Assembly (NCBI RefSeq): GCF_024449025.1
Contig: NZ_JAHLKM010000018.1
Location: 1 to 58,985 of the forward strand
Length of the DNA stretch: 58,985 nucleotides
Source: Natronomonas aquatica
Lineage (GTDB): Archaea; Halobacteriota; Halobacteria; Halobacteriales; Haloarculaceae
Reading direction: 5' to 3'
Part shown: positions 1-9,238 of the stretch, piece by piece
Numbering within the stretch: position 1 is the stretch's first letter
How the letters are laid out: every line of letters begins with the position of its first letter
Notes under the pieces: generated by a model
What the model was told of the DNA's origin: nothing
The model's input: only the letters and a program-made list of their open reading frames with translations
The model's database searches: none
Made by a program: the position numbers and the translations under genes

Positions 1-1551
1 CAGCTCATTCACGACCTGAAGGCCGCAAACCCCGAGGCCGACATCAACGTGAAGCTGGTCTCGGAGGCCGGGATCGGCACCATCGCCGCCGGCGTCGCGA
101 AGGCAAACGCCGACGTCGTCCACATTTCCGGGCACTCCGGCGGGACGGGCGCCTCGCCGAAGACCTCGATCAAAAACGCCGGCCTCCCGTGGGAACTCGG
201 GCTCGCGGAGGCCAACCAGATGCTCCGCTCGACCGACCTGCGATCCCGGATCAAAGTCACCGTCGACGGCGGGATGAAGACTGGCTACGACGTGGCTATC
301 GGCACGCTCTTGGGCGCCGAGGAGTACGTCTTCGGGACGGCCTCGCTCGTCACCTCCGGCTGTGTGATGGCCCGCCAGTGTCACGAAAACACCTGTCCGG
401 TCGGCGTCGCGACCCAGAACGAAAACCTCCGCCAGCGGTTCCCGGGCGAGCCACAGCACGTCATCAACTACATGACGTTCATCGCTCAGGAACTTCGCGA
501 GATCATGGCCGAACTCGGCTTCGAGACCGTCGAGGAGATGATCGGCCGCGTCGACGTCCTGCGGCAGCGCGAGGACGTCGAACAGGAGAAAGCGAGAAAG
601 CTCGATCTCTCCGGGATCCTCGCCCAGCCGGCCGGCGGCGATCGGCACAAGACCGAGCCCCAGACCCACGAGATCGAGGAGGCCCTCGATTGGGACCTCC
701 TCGAGGAGGCGGGCGGGGCGATCGAGACGGGCGAGCCGATCCATCTCGACCGGGAGATCTCGACGGTCAACCGGGCCGTCGGTGCGACGCTCTCCAACCG
801 GATCTCGAAGCACCACGGCACCGAGGGGCTCCCAGAGGACACGATCACGGTCGATTTCGGCGGCACCGCCGGCCAGAGCTTCGGCGCCTTCCTCCAGGAC
901 GGCGTCACGATGGGGCTGACCGGTACCGCAAACGACTACGTCGGCAAGGGGCTTTCGGGCGGGAAGCTGATTATCAACACGCCGAACGACGCGCCCTACG
1001 AGCCCGAAGAGAACATCCTGATCGGCAACGTCGCCCTCTACGGGGCGACACAGGGGGAAGCCTACATCAACGGGATGGCCGGCGAGCGCTTCGGCGTCCG
1101 GAACTCCGGGGTGAAAGCCGTCGTCGAGTCGGTCGGCGATCACGGCTGTGAGTACATGACCGGCGGCGTCGTCGCCTGTCTCGGCCGGACGGGCAAGAAC
1201 TTCGCGGCCGGGATGTCCGGCGGGATCGCCTACGTGCTCGATCGGGACGGCGACTTCGAAGGGAAGGTCAACTACGGGATGGTCTCGACGACCGACGACC
1301 TCGACCGGAAGGACCGGCAGATGCTCCGCCGGCTCATCGAGAACCACGTCGCCCACACCGATTCGGACCGCGGCGAGTACATCCTCGAGAACTGGGAGTC
1401 GGAACTCGAGAAGTTCGTCAAGGTGGTGCCGGACGCCTACGCAGAGATCATCGAGAACGACGAGACGGCCGACGTCCGGACCGATCTGCCCGACACCGCG
1501 GCCCCGACCGTGGGAAGCGACGGCGTCGGCCAGGCCGCCTCCGACGACTGA
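1..1551 (+). CDS. gltB: Glutamate synthase large subunit, C-terminal part
   Basis: The gene enters from the left edge; the frame is open from base 1, so the first visible Met (base 49) is internal. It is the C-terminal third of the glutamate synthase large (alpha) subunit, which makes glutamate from 2-oxoglutarate and glutamine-derived ammonia. The end of the FMN-binding barrel is present, with the 3Fe-4S cysteine pattern C-x5-C-x4-C (CVMARQCHENTCPVG, codons at 361, 379 and 394). A GXGXG beta-helix domain follows from about base 740. The last 30 residues are a poorly conserved acidic tail. The amidotransferase domain lies outside the window. A second protein with the same FMN/3Fe-4S core is encoded at 27033-28733. 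Confidence 0.95.
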   Translation, partial: QLIHDLKAANPEADINVKLVSEAGIGTIAAGVAKANADVVHISGHSGGTGASPKTSIKNAGLPWELGLAEANQMLRSTDLRSRIKVTVDGGMKTGYDVAIGTLLGAEEYVFGTASLVTSGCVMARQCHENTCPVGVATQNENLRQRFPGEPQHVINYMTFIAQELREIMAELGFETVEEMIGRVDVLRQREDVEQEKARKLDLSGILAQPAGGDRHKTEPQTHEIEEALDWDLLEEAGGAIETGEPIHLDREISTVNRAVGATLSNRISKHHGTEGLPEDTITVDFGGTAGQSFGAFLQDGVTMGLTGTANDYVGKGLSGGKLIINTPNDAPYEPEENILIGNVALYGATQGEAYINGMAGERFGVRNSGVKAVVESVGDHGCEYMTGGVVACLGRTGKNFAAGMSGGIAYVLDRDGDFEGKVNYGMVSTTDDLDRKDRQMLRRLIENHVAHTDSDRGEYILENWESELEKFVKVVPDAYAEIIENDETADVRTDLPDTAAPTVGSDGVGQAASDD

Positions 1552-1627
1552 AACACCCCTGTCAAGGTATCGCAAACGGACGACTCCCGACCGTAACTCC
1601 CGGACGGAGAACTACCCTCCGTCACGA

Positions 1628-1635
1628 GGTTTATG
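1628..1635 (+). promoter_or_regulatory. TATA box for the DUF460 gene
   Basis: GGTTTATG is centred about 28 nt before a GTG at 1660, the spacing expected for a leaderless haloarchaeal transcript. An in-frame ATG (1633) overlaps the box itself, which argues that 1660 is the real start. Confidence 0.5.
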
Positions 1636-1659
1636 TCCAGCGAAACCGTACGCCCGTGT

Positions 1660-3636
1660 GTGAGTACGCGAACGGACGCCCTCGACGACCGGATCTTCGG
1701 CGTCGACATCCAAAGCGGGGACGTGCGGGGCGATTCACCCTCTTACGCCGTCGTAGCCTATGACGGAGAGTCCATCGATCGGGCCGTCGTCTCCCGGCGG
1801 AAGCTCCTTCGGCGCATCGGCGAGGAGCTTCCCGGGATCGTCGCAACGGACAACGCCTTCGAACTCGCCGAGGACAAGGGGGCGCTCGTTCACTTCCTGC
1901 GGGGGCTTCCTTCGGAGACGAAACTCGTCCAGGTCACGGGCGACGAGCGGCCGGAACCGCTCTCGCGGGTCGCCGCCCGCCACGGCGTCCCCTACGGCAA
2001 GGACCCGATGAAGGAAGCCGAGGCCGCCGCCAGACTCGCCGCCAGGAACGTCGGCTACGAGGTCTCGGCGTTTACGAACACGACCGAGGTGAAAGTCGCC
2101 CGGGGCCGTTCGACCGGCGGGGGCGGCGGCTGGAGCGAAGACCGGTTTACCCGCCGGATCCACGGATCGGTCAAAAAGGTCGCCCGGGACGTCGAATCGA
2201 AACTCGATGAGGCCGCCCTCGAGTACGAAACGGACGTCACCGAGAAGTACGGCGGCTACTCGCAGGCCCGCTTCGAGGTCGAGGCGACGCCCGACGAGAT
2301 CCCGGTCTCGGCCCGCCGGTCGGGCGACACCAGGATCGAGATCGAACGGGAGCGACGGGACGGCATCGAGTACCGGCCGCTCGTCACGCGCCGGGATCAC
2401 GTCATCGTCGGGATCGACCCGGGGACGACGACCGCGGTGGCGCTGGCCGACCTCGACGGGGGCGTCCTCGACGTGTGGTCGAGTCGAACCGCCGACACCG
2501 CCGAGGTCATCGAGTGGATCGTCGAACACGGCCGCCCGATCGTCGTCGCCGCCGACGTCGAGCCGATGCCCGAGACCGTCGAGAAGATCAGACGCAGTTT
2601 CGACGCCGCCGGCTGGACACCCGAACGGGACCTGCCGGTCGACCGGAAACTCCACCGGACGCGGGAGGAGGCCTACGACAACGACCACGAACGGGACGCG
2701 ATGGCGGCGGCGCTTTTCGCCTACGACGGCCACGAGGACCAGTTCGAGCGGGTCAGCGCGAAGGTGCCGCCGCGGTTCGAGCGCGGGGAGGTCATCGCCC
2801 GCGTCGTCGCCGGCGAGGAGAGCGTCGAGACGGCGCTGGACGAGTTGGGGGAGGACGACGGCGGCGAGGAATCCGCCGAGACGCACGATCCCCGCGAACT
2901 CACGCCGGAAGAAAAAGAGATCAGGCGGCTCAAAGAGCGGACCGAGCGGCTCGAGAACCACGTCGACGACCTGAAAGCCACCATCGAAACGAAGGACGAA
3001 CGGGTCGCTGAACTCGAGTCGGAACTGTCGGAGGCCCGCCGCGAGGAGCGCAAAGACGCCAGGGAGCGCCGTGAAGTGACGCGGCTGGAACGGGAAAACG
3101 AGCGGCTCAAGCGGGAACTCGCCGAGGCCGAGGCGGCAAACGACGATCTCGAAGGCAAACTCGAACGGCTCAAAGAGCTATGGAAGCTCGATCACTCGAA
3201 TTTCGCCGACGTGGCCGAAAAGAAGCGCGATCTCGTCCCCGTGAAACCGATCGAGCAGTTCACGACGGACGCGATCGAACGCGCCGACGAGTCCTACGGG
3301 CTCGCATCCGACGACGTTGTCTACCTCCGGGACGCCAGCGGCGCCGGCCGCCGGACAGCCGAGTTGCTCGTCGAGTACGGCCCCCGGGTCGTCCTCCGGG
3401 ACGGGCGGCTCTCCGAGCAGGCCGACGAGATCCTCTTCGAACAGGAGATCCCGGTCGGGCCGGCGGCGGACGTGACGATCCAGGAGGTCGACGAACTCGC
3501 CGTCGCCCGCGAGAGCGAAATCGAGGCCGTCGTCGACGAGTGGCGCGAGCGGGCCGAAAAGCGGCGGCGCGAGCGCAAGGCGGCCGAGATCGACCAGCTG
3601 ATAAGCGAACACCGGGCGCGGGACGAACCCCGGTAG
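1660..3636 (+). CDS. DUF460 domain protein (RNase H-like fold plus coiled coil)
   Basis: A 658-residue archaeal DUF460 protein of unknown function. The N-terminal part (FGVDIQSGD) and a central segment ([14 protein letters not shown], about residue 250) look like paired RNase H/Holliday-resolvase-type beta-hairpin starts with acidic residues. Residues about 415-515 are a long charged coiled coil, and the C-terminal 130 residues form a further alpha/beta domain. I chose GTG at 1660 because a TATA box sits at 1628-1635, overlapping the upstream ATG at 1633. The gene lies 37 nt before pth2 on the same strand. A nucleic-acid role is inference from the fold only. Confidence 0.8.
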   Translation: MSTRTDALDDRIFGVDIQSGDVRGDSPSYAVVAYDGESIDRAVVSRRKLLRRIGEELPGIVATDNAFELAEDKGALVHFLRGLPSETKLVQVTGDERPEPLSRVAARHGVPYGKDPMKEAEAAARLAARNVGYEVSAFTNTTEVKVARGRSTGGGGGWSEDRFTRRIHGSVKKVARDVESKLDEAALEYETDVTEKYGGYSQARFEVEATPDEIPVSARRSGDTRIEIERERRDGIEYRPLVTRRDHVIVGIDPGTTTAVALADLDGGVLDVWSSRTADTAEVIEWIVEHGRPIVVAADVEPMPETVEKIRRSFDAAGWTPERDLPVDRKLHRTREEAYDNDHERDAMAAALFAYDGHEDQFERVSAKVPPRFERGEVIARVVAGEESVETALDELGEDDGGEESAETHDPRELTPEEKEIRRLKERTERLENHVDDLKATIETKDERVAELESELSEARREERKDARERREVTRLERENERLKRELAEAEAANDDLEGKLERLKELWKLDHSNFADVAEKKRDLVPVKPIEQFTTDAIERADESYGLASDDVVYLRDASGAGRRTAELLVEYGPRVVLRDGRLSEQADEILFEQEIPVGPAADVTIQEVDELAVARESEIEAVVDEWRERAEKRRRERKAAEIDQLISEHRARDEPR

Positions 3637-3673
3637 TCGGAACGTTCACGGGGCTGCCCCGGCCAGAGAGCGT

Positions 3674-4012
3674 ATGAAACAGGCCATCGTCGCCAGGACG
3701 GACATCGGGATGGGGACCGGCAAGCTCGCCGCACAGGTCGCCCACGCCTCGCTTTCGGCCTACGAGAAGGCTGAAACGGCGGCCCGAAACGAGTGGAAGT
3801 CCGGCGGGCAAAAGAAGATCGTCCTGAAGGGAAACGGAGAAAAACAGCTCCAGCGGCTGGCCGACGAGGCGCGCCGGGAGGGGCTGCCGTACGCGCTCGT
3901 CCGGGACGCCGGCCACACCCAACTGGAACCGGGCACCGTGACCGCCCTCGCCGTCGGGCCGGGCGGGGAGAACGTCGTCGACAAGGTGACCGGCGATCTG
4001 AGCCTCTATTGA
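3674..4012 (+). CDS. pth2: Peptidyl-tRNA hydrolase Pth2
   Basis: A 112-residue archaeal/eukaryotic-type peptidyl-tRNA hydrolase, which frees tRNA from prematurely released peptidyl-tRNA in the cytoplasm. It has the full family length. Recognisable features are the N-terminal strand and helix ([20 protein letters not shown]), the AHAS segment, and the C-terminal [21 protein letters not shown] motif with its conserved Asp, His and Thr. It is followed head-on by the flavin reductase gene, whose stop codon directly abuts its own (4012/4013). Confidence 0.95.
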   Translation: MKQAIVARTDIGMGTGKLAAQVAHASLSAYEKAETAARNEWKSGGQKKIVLKGNGEKQLQRLADEARREGLPYALVRDAGHTQLEPGTVTALAVGPGGENVVDKVTGDLSLY

Positions 4013-5086
4013 TCAGTCGAAACCGCGGGTGTACTGGCGCGGGACGGGCGCCTCGTAGCCCAACTCCTTCGCCGCGTGGAGCGTAAAGTACGGGTCCCGG
4101 AGGTGTTCCCGGCCGACGATCGCGAGGTCCGCCCGGCCGTTCCGGACGACCTCCTCGGCACCCTCCGGGGTCGTGATCTTGCCGACGGCACCGACGGGGA
4201 CGCCGCTTTCGGCGACGCGTTCGGCGTAGGGAACCTGATAGTGGGGCCCCGGCTCGGGGACCTGCTGGTCGGGGTGGTTCCCGCCCGCGCTCACGTCGAT
4301 CAGATCGGCGCCGAGCGGCTCCAGATCGCCGGCGAGCCGCGCCGAGTCCTCGACGGTCCACGACTTTCGGTCCGGGAGCCAGTCGGTCGCGGAAATCCGA
4401 ACGAAAAGCGGCGTTCCCTCGGGGATCTCCTCGCGGACCTCGCGGACGATTTCCCTGAGGAGTCGGGTCCGGTTCTCGAAGCTGCCGCCGTAGTCGTCCT
4501 CGCGGGTGTTCGTCACCGGCGAGAGGAACTCGTGGAGCAGATAGCCGTGGGCAGCGTGGATCTCCAGAATATCGAACCCAACGTCGACGGCCCGTCGGGC
4601 CGCCGTGACGAAGGCGTCGATCACGCGCTCGATACCCTCGATGTCGAGCCGTTCGGTCTCCAGGGGCTCGTCGGCGGGCCACGGTTCGGACGTCGGGCCG
4701 ACGGGCGTCCAGCCGGCCTCGTCGCGGCGCGGACCGCGGCCGTCGGCGGGGCGATACGTCGAGGCCTTCCGGCCGGCGTGGGCCAGCTGGATCGCGGAGG
4801 TCGCGCCCTGTGACTCGATGTACTCGGTGATCGGCCGGAGGGCCTCGGCGTGTTCGTCGCTCCAGATCCCCAGGTCCTGTGGCGAGATACGGCCCCGAGG
4901 CGTGACGGCGGTCGCCTCCGTCATCACGATCCCGGCGCCGCCGGTCGCCCGGCTGCCGAGGTGGACCAGATGCCAGTCGGTCGCCAGCCCGTCCATCTCC
5001 TCACAGGAGTACTGACACATCGGCGAGACCATCACGCGGTTTCGGGCCGTCACGTCCCGACACTCGAAAGGTTCGAAGAGGTGCAT
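4013..5086 (-). CDS. Old yellow enzyme family NADH:flavin oxidoreductase (YqjM-like)
   Basis: A 357-residue FMN enzyme of the OYE/YqjM class, which reduces activated C=C bonds using NAD(P)H. The start MHLFEPFECRDVTARNR is typical, and the upstream extension of the frame has no family similarity. Key motifs are MSPMCQYS (Cys that tunes FMN in YqjM), IQLAHAGRKAS, and EIHAAHGYLLHEFLSP with the catalytic His pair region. The barrel ends with AIVGREHLRDP, which carries the phosphate-binding segment. The physiological substrate cannot be told. It sits antisense between pth2 and truD, so it was probably inserted between conserved information-processing genes. Confidence 0.9.
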   Translation of the reverse strand: MHLFEPFECRDVTARNRVMVSPMCQYSCEEMDGLATDWHLVHLGSRATGGAGIVMTEATAVTPRGRISPQDLGIWSDEHAEALRPITEYIESQGATSAIQLAHAGRKASTYRPADGRGPRRDEAGWTPVGPTSEPWPADEPLETERLDIEGIERVIDAFVTAARRAVDVGFDILEIHAAHGYLLHEFLSPVTNTREDDYGGSFENRTRLLREIVREVREEIPEGTPLFVRISATDWLPDRKSWTVEDSARLAGDLEPLGADLIDVSAGGNHPDQQVPEPGPHYQVPYAERVAESGVPVGAVGKITTPEGAEEVVRNGRADLAIVGREHLRDPYFTLHAAKELGYEAPVPRQYTRGFD

Positions 5087-5209
5087 GCCGACCGTTCGGG
5101 GCGGGAGAAAAAGACCCTTCGTATCTCCGCCGGACGGCAGAATTAACGCTTTAGCCGCGACCGTAGAAGCGATAGCAAACGGCTTGTCCCTCGACGACAC
5201 AGCTATCGT

Positions 5210-6535
5210 ATGCGCGAGGCTCACCAGGCCGAAGCCGCCGTCGGAATCGAGTATTACGTCTCCGAGACCGAGGGGACCGGCGGTCGGCTCCGGGACCGAT
5301 CCGTGGACTTCCGGGTCCGCGAGCGGGAGGCCTTCGGCGCGGAGCTTCGGGACCCCGACGCCGAGACCGGCTCCTACCCGCATCTCGTCTTCCGGGCGAC
5401 GCTCGAAGGCTGGGATACGAACGACTTCGCGTCTGCACTCTCGAACCGCTTCGGGGTGAGCCGAGAGCGCGTCTCGTGGGCGGGGACGAAGGACAAACGC
5501 GCGGTCACGACGCAGCTTTTTTCGATCAAACGCGAGGGGAACACGCTGCCGGAACTCGACGGCGCCGAGATCGAGGCACTCGGCCGGGCCGGCCGGCCGG
5601 TTCTCTTTGGGGACCTGATCGGCAACGAGTTCGAGATCGTCGTCCGCGACGCCGATCGGCCCGAAAACGCCGACCGGATCGCCGCCGAACTCCGGGCGTT
5701 CGCGGGAACCGACAGCGGTGACGGCGCCGAAATTGCGGTCCCGAACTACTTCGGGCAACAGCGGTTCGGCTCGAAGCGACCGATCACCCACCGGGTCGGC
5801 CTCGCGGTCCTCGCCGACGACTGGGAGACCGCCGCCGTCCGGTACGTCTGTGAGTCCAGCGAGCGTGAGCCCGAGCGGACCCGAAAAGCGCGCGACCGGA
5901 TCGCCGCCGAGCGGGACTGGTCGGCCGTCGACGAGGAGCTCCCGGGCGGGCTCCGGTTCGAGCGGGCGATCGCCGCCAGGCTGGCCGAGGGCGCCGACAC
6001 CCCGGAGGACTACCGGGCGGCGCTCGAAGAACTGCCCTCGAACCTCCAGCGGATGTTCACGAACGCGGCACAGTCGTACGTCTACAACCGGATCCTCTCG
6101 GAACGGCTCCGGCGTGGAATGCCCTTCGGCCGGCCGGTCGAGGGCGACGTGGTCTGTTTCACCGACGGCGACGGGCTGCCCGACCCCGACCGGACGCAGG
6201 TCGTCGAGGAAACACAGCTCCGGACGATCCGCCGGCACTGCGAACGCGGGCGGGCGTTCGTCACGGCGCCGCTCGTGGGGACCGAAACCGAGTTCGGTGC
6301 GGAGGAACCGCGATCGATCACCCGGGAGGTGCTTTCCGATCTCGGGATCGAGCGGTCGGATTTCGACCTCCCGGGCGAGTTCGGATCGACCGGCACCCGG
6401 CGGGCGATCGGCGTCTCGACCGACCTCACGCTCGGCGAGGACCCGCTCGAACTCCGGTTCTCGCTGCCGAAAGGAAGCTACGCGACGGTCCTCGCCCGCG
6501 AGTTCCTGAAGACCGACCCGGACGACCTCGCCTGA
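5210..6535 (+). CDS. truD: tRNA pseudouridine(13) synthase TruD
   Basis: A 441-residue TruD-family pseudouridine synthase, which acts on U13 of tRNA (and related positions in archaea). The catalytic Asp is D95 in [13 protein letters not shown]. Other family signatures are [11 protein letters not shown], and [19 protein letters not shown] in the TRUD insertion domain. The C-terminal [18 protein letters not shown] is the conserved end of the family. Length is normal for archaeal TruD. The ATG at 5210 opens the conserved [14 protein letters not shown] start. Confidence 0.95.
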   Translation: MREAHQAEAAVGIEYYVSETEGTGGRLRDRSVDFRVREREAFGAELRDPDAETGSYPHLVFRATLEGWDTNDFASALSNRFGVSRERVSWAGTKDKRAVTTQLFSIKREGNTLPELDGAEIEALGRAGRPVLFGDLIGNEFEIVVRDADRPENADRIAAELRAFAGTDSGDGAEIAVPNYFGQQRFGSKRPITHRVGLAVLADDWETAAVRYVCESSEREPERTRKARDRIAAERDWSAVDEELPGGLRFERAIAARLAEGADTPEDYRAALEELPSNLQRMFTNAAQSYVYNRILSERLRRGMPFGRPVEGDVVCFTDGDGLPDPDRTQVVEETQLRTIRRHCERGRAFVTAPLVGTETEFGAEEPRSITREVLSDLGIERSDFDLPGEFGSTGTRRAIGVSTDLTLGEDPLELRFSLPKGSYATVLAREFLKTDPDDLA

Positions 6536-6589
6536 TCGGACGGTCCGGAAACCGCCCCGCTTATCGGCCTCGATCGCCTCCCTTCGGGT

Positions 6590-7312
6590 ATGGAGTGTCG
6601 GTGCTGTGCGTCGCCGCTCGACCGACCGGGCGATTACTGTCTGGTCTGTCGGAGCGAAAACGCCGACACGGTCGTCATCGAGTGTGCCCACGATCGGGCG
6701 AGCGTGACGACGCTTTTCGACGAGGAGGTCGTCGGCGAGCGGACCGTGACGACGAACCCCGAAACCGAAGAGCGGTGGATCCCGACCGAACGCCGGAACT
6801 TCGCGGGGCGGATCGCCGACGAAGTCCGGCGGAAACGCCCGGAGGAGGTCTATGCGACCGGCGACCGGGGCGTGATCAACGCGGTCCGCGGCGAACTCCG
6901 GTATCCCTTCTACCGGATCGAGGACGACGATCCGATCGAGGCCGTCCGCCGAAAGCGAGGGGAGCCGGCGCTCGCGGTCGTCGAGGCGTCGGCCGCAGAA
7001 AAGCTAGGCGGTAGCCACAGCACGCTCATCGGCGGTCGGGACGGCCGCCGGGCGATACAGACGGTCGCCGGACACCCCCACGTCAAGAAGATCATTCCTG
7101 GGCCGATCGACGCCGGCGGCTCCGGGTCCCAAAGCGGCGTCCGGGCGAAGGCGACCCGCGCCGACGAACGCGGCAACGTCCGGCTTCTGATCCGCGATGG
7201 CTCGAGCGTTCAGGAGAACCGGATCGTCACGACCGCCGGCGATCGGGAACTGGGCGAGCGCGTCCGGGCGGACCTCAACGAGGCGCTCTCGGAGGCCGAA
7301 CTGGGCGAGTGA
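6590..7312 (+). CDS. DUF2103-type predicted metal-binding protein
   Basis: 240 residues. The N-terminus is a zinc ribbon (MECRCCAS and YCLVCR, C-x2-C pairs). The middle has no motif I can assign. The C-terminal half contains [15 protein letters not shown] and [13 protein letters not shown], which I associate with the archaeal DUF2103/COG4031 family. It ends with a segment resembling an RNA-binding strand region. Function is unknown. It lies directly upstream of the rpl37ae-rpoP-pcc1 cluster, hinting at a translation-related role, which is inference from position only. Confidence 0.65.
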   Translation: MECRCCASPLDRPGDYCLVCRSENADTVVIECAHDRASVTTLFDEEVVGERTVTTNPETEERWIPTERRNFAGRIADEVRRKRPEEVYATGDRGVINAVRGELRYPFYRIEDDDPIEAVRRKRGEPALAVVEASAAEKLGGSHSTLIGGRDGRRAIQTVAGHPHVKKIIPGPIDAGGSGSQSGVRAKATRADERGNVRLLIRDGSSVQENRIVTTAGDRELGERVRADLNEALSEAELGE

Positions 7313-7332
7313 CCGTCGCCGGGAAACGTGGG

Positions 7333-7340
7333 GTTTATGC
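7333..7340 (+). promoter_or_regulatory. TATA box of the rpl37ae operon
   Basis: GTTTATGC lies about 30 nt before the L37ae start codon at 7367, the usual haloarchaeal spacing. It suggests that rpl37ae-rpoP-pcc1 is transcribed separately from the DUF2103 gene. Confidence 0.45.
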
Positions 7341-7366
7341 CTTCGCTGGCGTGACAGTAAGGTACT

Positions 7367-7627
7367 ATGGCCAAGAAGGGCAAAACCGGGAGCGCAGGCC
7401 GCTTCGGCGCGCGATACGGGCGCGTCGCCCGCCGTCGCGTCGCAGAGATCGAAGAGGACACCAACAACGCGAAAGTCGACGGCGACAGCGTAAAACGGAT
7501 CGGAACCGGCATCTGGGTCAACGAGGAGACCGGCGAGACGTTCACCGGCGGCGCCTACCGCCCCGAGACCCCGGCCGGAAAGACCGTAACGCGGTCTATC
7601 CGCGCCGCGATCGGCGACGAAGAGTAA
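7367..7627 (+). CDS. rpl37ae: 50S ribosomal protein L37ae without zinc cysteines
   Basis: An 86-residue ribosomal protein L37Ae (large subunit). The N-terminus [20 protein letters not shown] and the tail [18 protein letters not shown] are diagnostic. The family's C-x2-C...C-x2-C zinc ribbon between them is gone: the region reads [20 protein letters not shown] with no cysteine in the whole protein. The fold core GTGIW...TGGAY is kept. As far as I know other haloarchaea such as Haloarcula keep the cysteines, so this is a lineage variant rather than a broken gene. First gene of a tight cluster; Rpo12 follows 2 nt later. Confidence 0.93.
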   Translation: MAKKGKTGSAGRFGARYGRVARRRVAEIEEDTNNAKVDGDSVKRIGTGIWVNEETGETFTGGAYRPETPAGKTVTRSIRAAIGDEE

Positions 7628-7629
7628 CG

Positions 7630-7764
7630 ATGAGCTACAAGTGTTCCCGCTGTAAGCGCGACGTCGAACTGGACGAGTACGGCGGCGTCCGGTGTCCATA
7701 CTGCGGCCACCGGGTCCTCCTGAAGGAGCGCAGCCGCGATATCAAGGAAGTCGACGTCGAGTAG
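7630..7764 (+). CDS. rpoP: DNA-directed RNA polymerase subunit P (Rpo12)
   Basis: A 44-residue zinc-ribbon subunit of archaeal RNA polymerase (Rpo12/RpoP). Both zinc pairs are intact: [10 protein letters not shown] and [14 protein letters not shown]. The start ATG at 7630 follows the L37ae stop by 2 nt and the stop at 7762-7764 is 1 nt before the next start, so the three genes are probably translationally coupled. Confidence 0.95.
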   Translation: MSYKCSRCKRDVELDEYGGVRCPYCGHRVLLKERSRDIKEVDVE

Positions 7765-7765
7765 C

Positions 7766-8038
7766 GTGCATACGGTTGAGCTGGATTTTCGTTACGATAC
7801 CCCGGAAGCGGCCGCCCTCGTCGCCGACGCCGTCGGCGAAGAACTCGGCGAAATCGACGGCGACCGCGCCACGGCGACGCTCGCCCGGGAGGGGTCGCGG
7901 CTCTCGATCGGGATCGACGCCGAGGATCTCGTCGCGCTCCGGGCCGGAGTGAACACGTGGTCGACGCTCGTCGAAGTCGCCGAGACGGTGGCCGAGACGG
8001 GAAACCACGACCGGAGAGATACTGATCATCACGGGTAG
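7766..8038 (+). CDS. pcc1: KEOPS complex subunit Pcc1
   Basis: A 90-residue Pcc1-family protein, the small dimerising subunit of KEOPS, which with Kae1, Bud32 and Cgi121 makes threonylcarbamoyl-adenosine at tRNA position 37. The GTG start at 7766 directly follows rpoP. The pattern TVELDFRYDTPEAA, then LSIGIDAEDLVALRAGVNTW, matches the Pcc1 beta-helix architecture, including the LRAGVNTWSTL helix. In many archaea prefoldin genes follow in this cluster; here it ends and a convergent receiver gene begins. Confidence 0.85.
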   Translation: MHTVELDFRYDTPEAAALVADAVGEELGEIDGDRATATLAREGSRLSIGIDAEDLVALRAGVNTWSTLVEVAETVAETGNHDRRDTDHHG

Positions 8039-8086
8039 GACCGATCTAGAGCCACGGATCGGCAAACCGTCCGCCGCCTCTTGTGG

Positions 8087-8470
8087 CTATGGGGCGTGTC
8101 GCTCGATCGCCTCTCGGATTCGATCTTCGTCGATCGGTTTGGTGAGATATACGTCGTATTCGACCCCGATTTCTGCCTCGGAATCGACCGCCGATATGAT
8201 CCCGATCGGTGTCCGGTATCCGTCCCCGCGGATCGCCCGGATCGCCTCGTCGCCGGACATCCCCGGCATCCGTCTGTCGAAGAAGGCGATGTCGATGTGA
8301 TCATCGAACCGTTCGAGGGCTTCTCGGCCACCCTTCGCAGTGAGAACCTCGTACTCGGAGCCGTACCGGATCTCGTAGATATCCAACAGTTCGGGCTCGT
8401 CGTCGACGAAAAGCACCGTGAGTTCCGTCGCCCGTTCTACGGAGGGATCGCTCGTCCTCAGCTCCGGCAT
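8087..8470 (-). CDS. Stand-alone response regulator receiver
   Basis: A 127-residue single-domain receiver. The acid pocket is FVDDEP, the phospho-acceptor is the Asp in AFFDRRMPGMSGDEA, the Thr/Ser switch lies in GIISAVDSEAE, and the conserved Lys is in YLTKPIDEDR. The FDRRMPG and SAVDS wording resembles haloarchaeal HalX-family receivers, but the HalX output helix is missing. It therefore probably relays phosphate or works by protein contact. No kinase is adjacent; the nearest sensory protein is the bat-type regulator at 9788. Confidence 0.85.
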   Translation of the reverse strand: MPELRTSDPSVERATELTVLFVDDEPELLDIYEIRYGSEYEVLTAKGGREALERFDDHIDIAFFDRRMPGMSGDEAIRAIRGDGYRTPIGIISAVDSEAEIGVEYDVYLTKPIDEDRIREAIERHAP

Positions 8471-8574
8471 ACTCGATGGTACACGCTCACGGTAATAATA
8501 TGACGACCTAAGTGGTTAGGTACTCCCGCTGCTTGAGGGCTATGCGATCGGCCGTTCGGATACGGGTCGGACGG

Positions 8575-8754
8575 TTACTGGACGTTCTCGAGGTCGATCA
8601 CCGCTTCGACGGACATCGCCAGCCAGGCGTCGTCCCGTGCGATATCGGCGACGACGAACGCGTCGGTTCCGTCGACCGAATCGTACTCGCCGACGACTTC
8701 GGTGTCCGGGCTCGCGTTCTCCGGTTTCGGGGGATCCGGTTCGGTCCCTTCCAT
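8575..8754 (-). CDS. Small DUF7556-like haloarchaeal protein
   Basis: A 59-residue acidic protein on the minus strand (ATG at 8754, TAA at 8575-8577). It begins MEGTEPDPPKPENASPD and ends with DDAWLAMSVEAVIDLENVQ. The VADIARDDAWLAM segment resembles the small haloarchaeal family I know as DUF7556; function is unknown. A CGGTAACAC motif at 8761-8769 lies just upstream of its start and recurs near the next genes. Confidence 0.65.
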   Translation of the reverse strand: MEGTEPDPPKPENASPDTEVVGEYDSVDGTDAFVVADIARDDAWLAMSVEAVIDLENVQ

Positions 8755-8870
8755 GCATCACGGTAACACGCAGTCTAATACCGGTCTTCGGGGTGATTCG
8801 GCGAACGTTTCGACACTCAAAACCGCTGCCGTGTTCCCGTTCGAATCGAGATCTGAATCCGCTCTCCAGT

Positions 8871-8880
8871 ATATATATTC
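8871..8880 (+). promoter_or_regulatory. TATA box before the pilin-like peptide
   Basis: TATATATATT lies about 60 nt before ATG 8938, so a leader of roughly 30 nt would be made. Confidence 0.4.
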
Positions 8881-8937
8881 CCCCTGTCGTAGCTACTGGC
8901 AAGCCAGCCCACCGATCCGGTGGCTGCGCACGAACCG

Positions 8938-9063
8938 ATGAACTCAGAGAACCCGATTCAGAAGGCTGGATTCGAACGTGCCACCTCGCCCGTCGTGGGG
9001 GTCGTATTGCTGTTCGTGATGACCGTCGTTTTGGCGACGGTAATCGGAACCGCGATCGTTTGA
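8938..9063 (+). CDS. 41-aa archaeal type IV pilin N-terminal peptide
   Basis: A short gene (ATG 8938, TGA 9061-9063) encoding only the conserved N-terminal module of haloarchaeal type IV pilins. It has a charged leader ending FERATSPVVG, cut after the Arg-Ala by prepilin peptidase in this family, and then a single hydrophobic helix (VVLLFVMTVVLATVIGTAIV). There is no globular pilin head. It has its own TATA box at 8871-8880. It may be a minor pilin, a membrane peptide, or a truncated pilin gene. The intact 314-residue pilin at 44759-45703 has the same motif. Confidence 0.65.
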   Translation: MNSENPIQKAGFERATSPVVGVVLLFVMTVVLATVIGTAIV

Positions 9064-9164
9064 GGCCCAGTCTGGCGGCGGGCCGGCGTGGGCGCTTCAG
9101 GCAGGTTCTCGCGTCGCTCGCCCCGTGGTCCGCCGTATCCGGCGTCTCCGCTCCCCATAGAGGG

Positions 9165-9192
9165 GTGTTACCGAACCGTAAGTCGGTAACAC
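9165..9192. promoter_or_regulatory. Perfect 10-bp inverted repeat (possible operator)
   Basis: GTGTTACCGA (9165-9174) and TCGGTAACAC (9183-9192) form a perfect 10-bp inverted repeat with an 8-bp spacer, 47 nt before the DsrE start. Half-sites recur at 8761-8769 (CGGTAACAC), about 9230-9237 (CGGTAACA) and 9668-9676 (TCGGTAACA). Confidence 0.55.
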
Positions 9193-9238
9193 AGACGTGC
9201 GTTTCTGTTTTGTTTCCGATTCCCGATGCGGTAACAGT

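Noticed and set aside
1735-2961. A 408-codon minus-strand frame inside DUF460
   Set aside because: Leu/Gly/Val/Asp-rich shadow of a high-GC gene with no motif, fully antisense to a recognised protein.
4013-6691. A continuous minus-strand frame of 892 codons covering the OYE gene and antisense to truD
   Set aside because: Only the last 357 residues (from ATG 5086) match a family; the first 535 are the antisense shadow of truD with high-GC codon bias.
9165-9192. The GTGTTACCGA inverted repeat as a transcription terminator
   Set aside because: It has no T-rich tract after it and its half-sites recur upstream of other genes, which fits an operator better.
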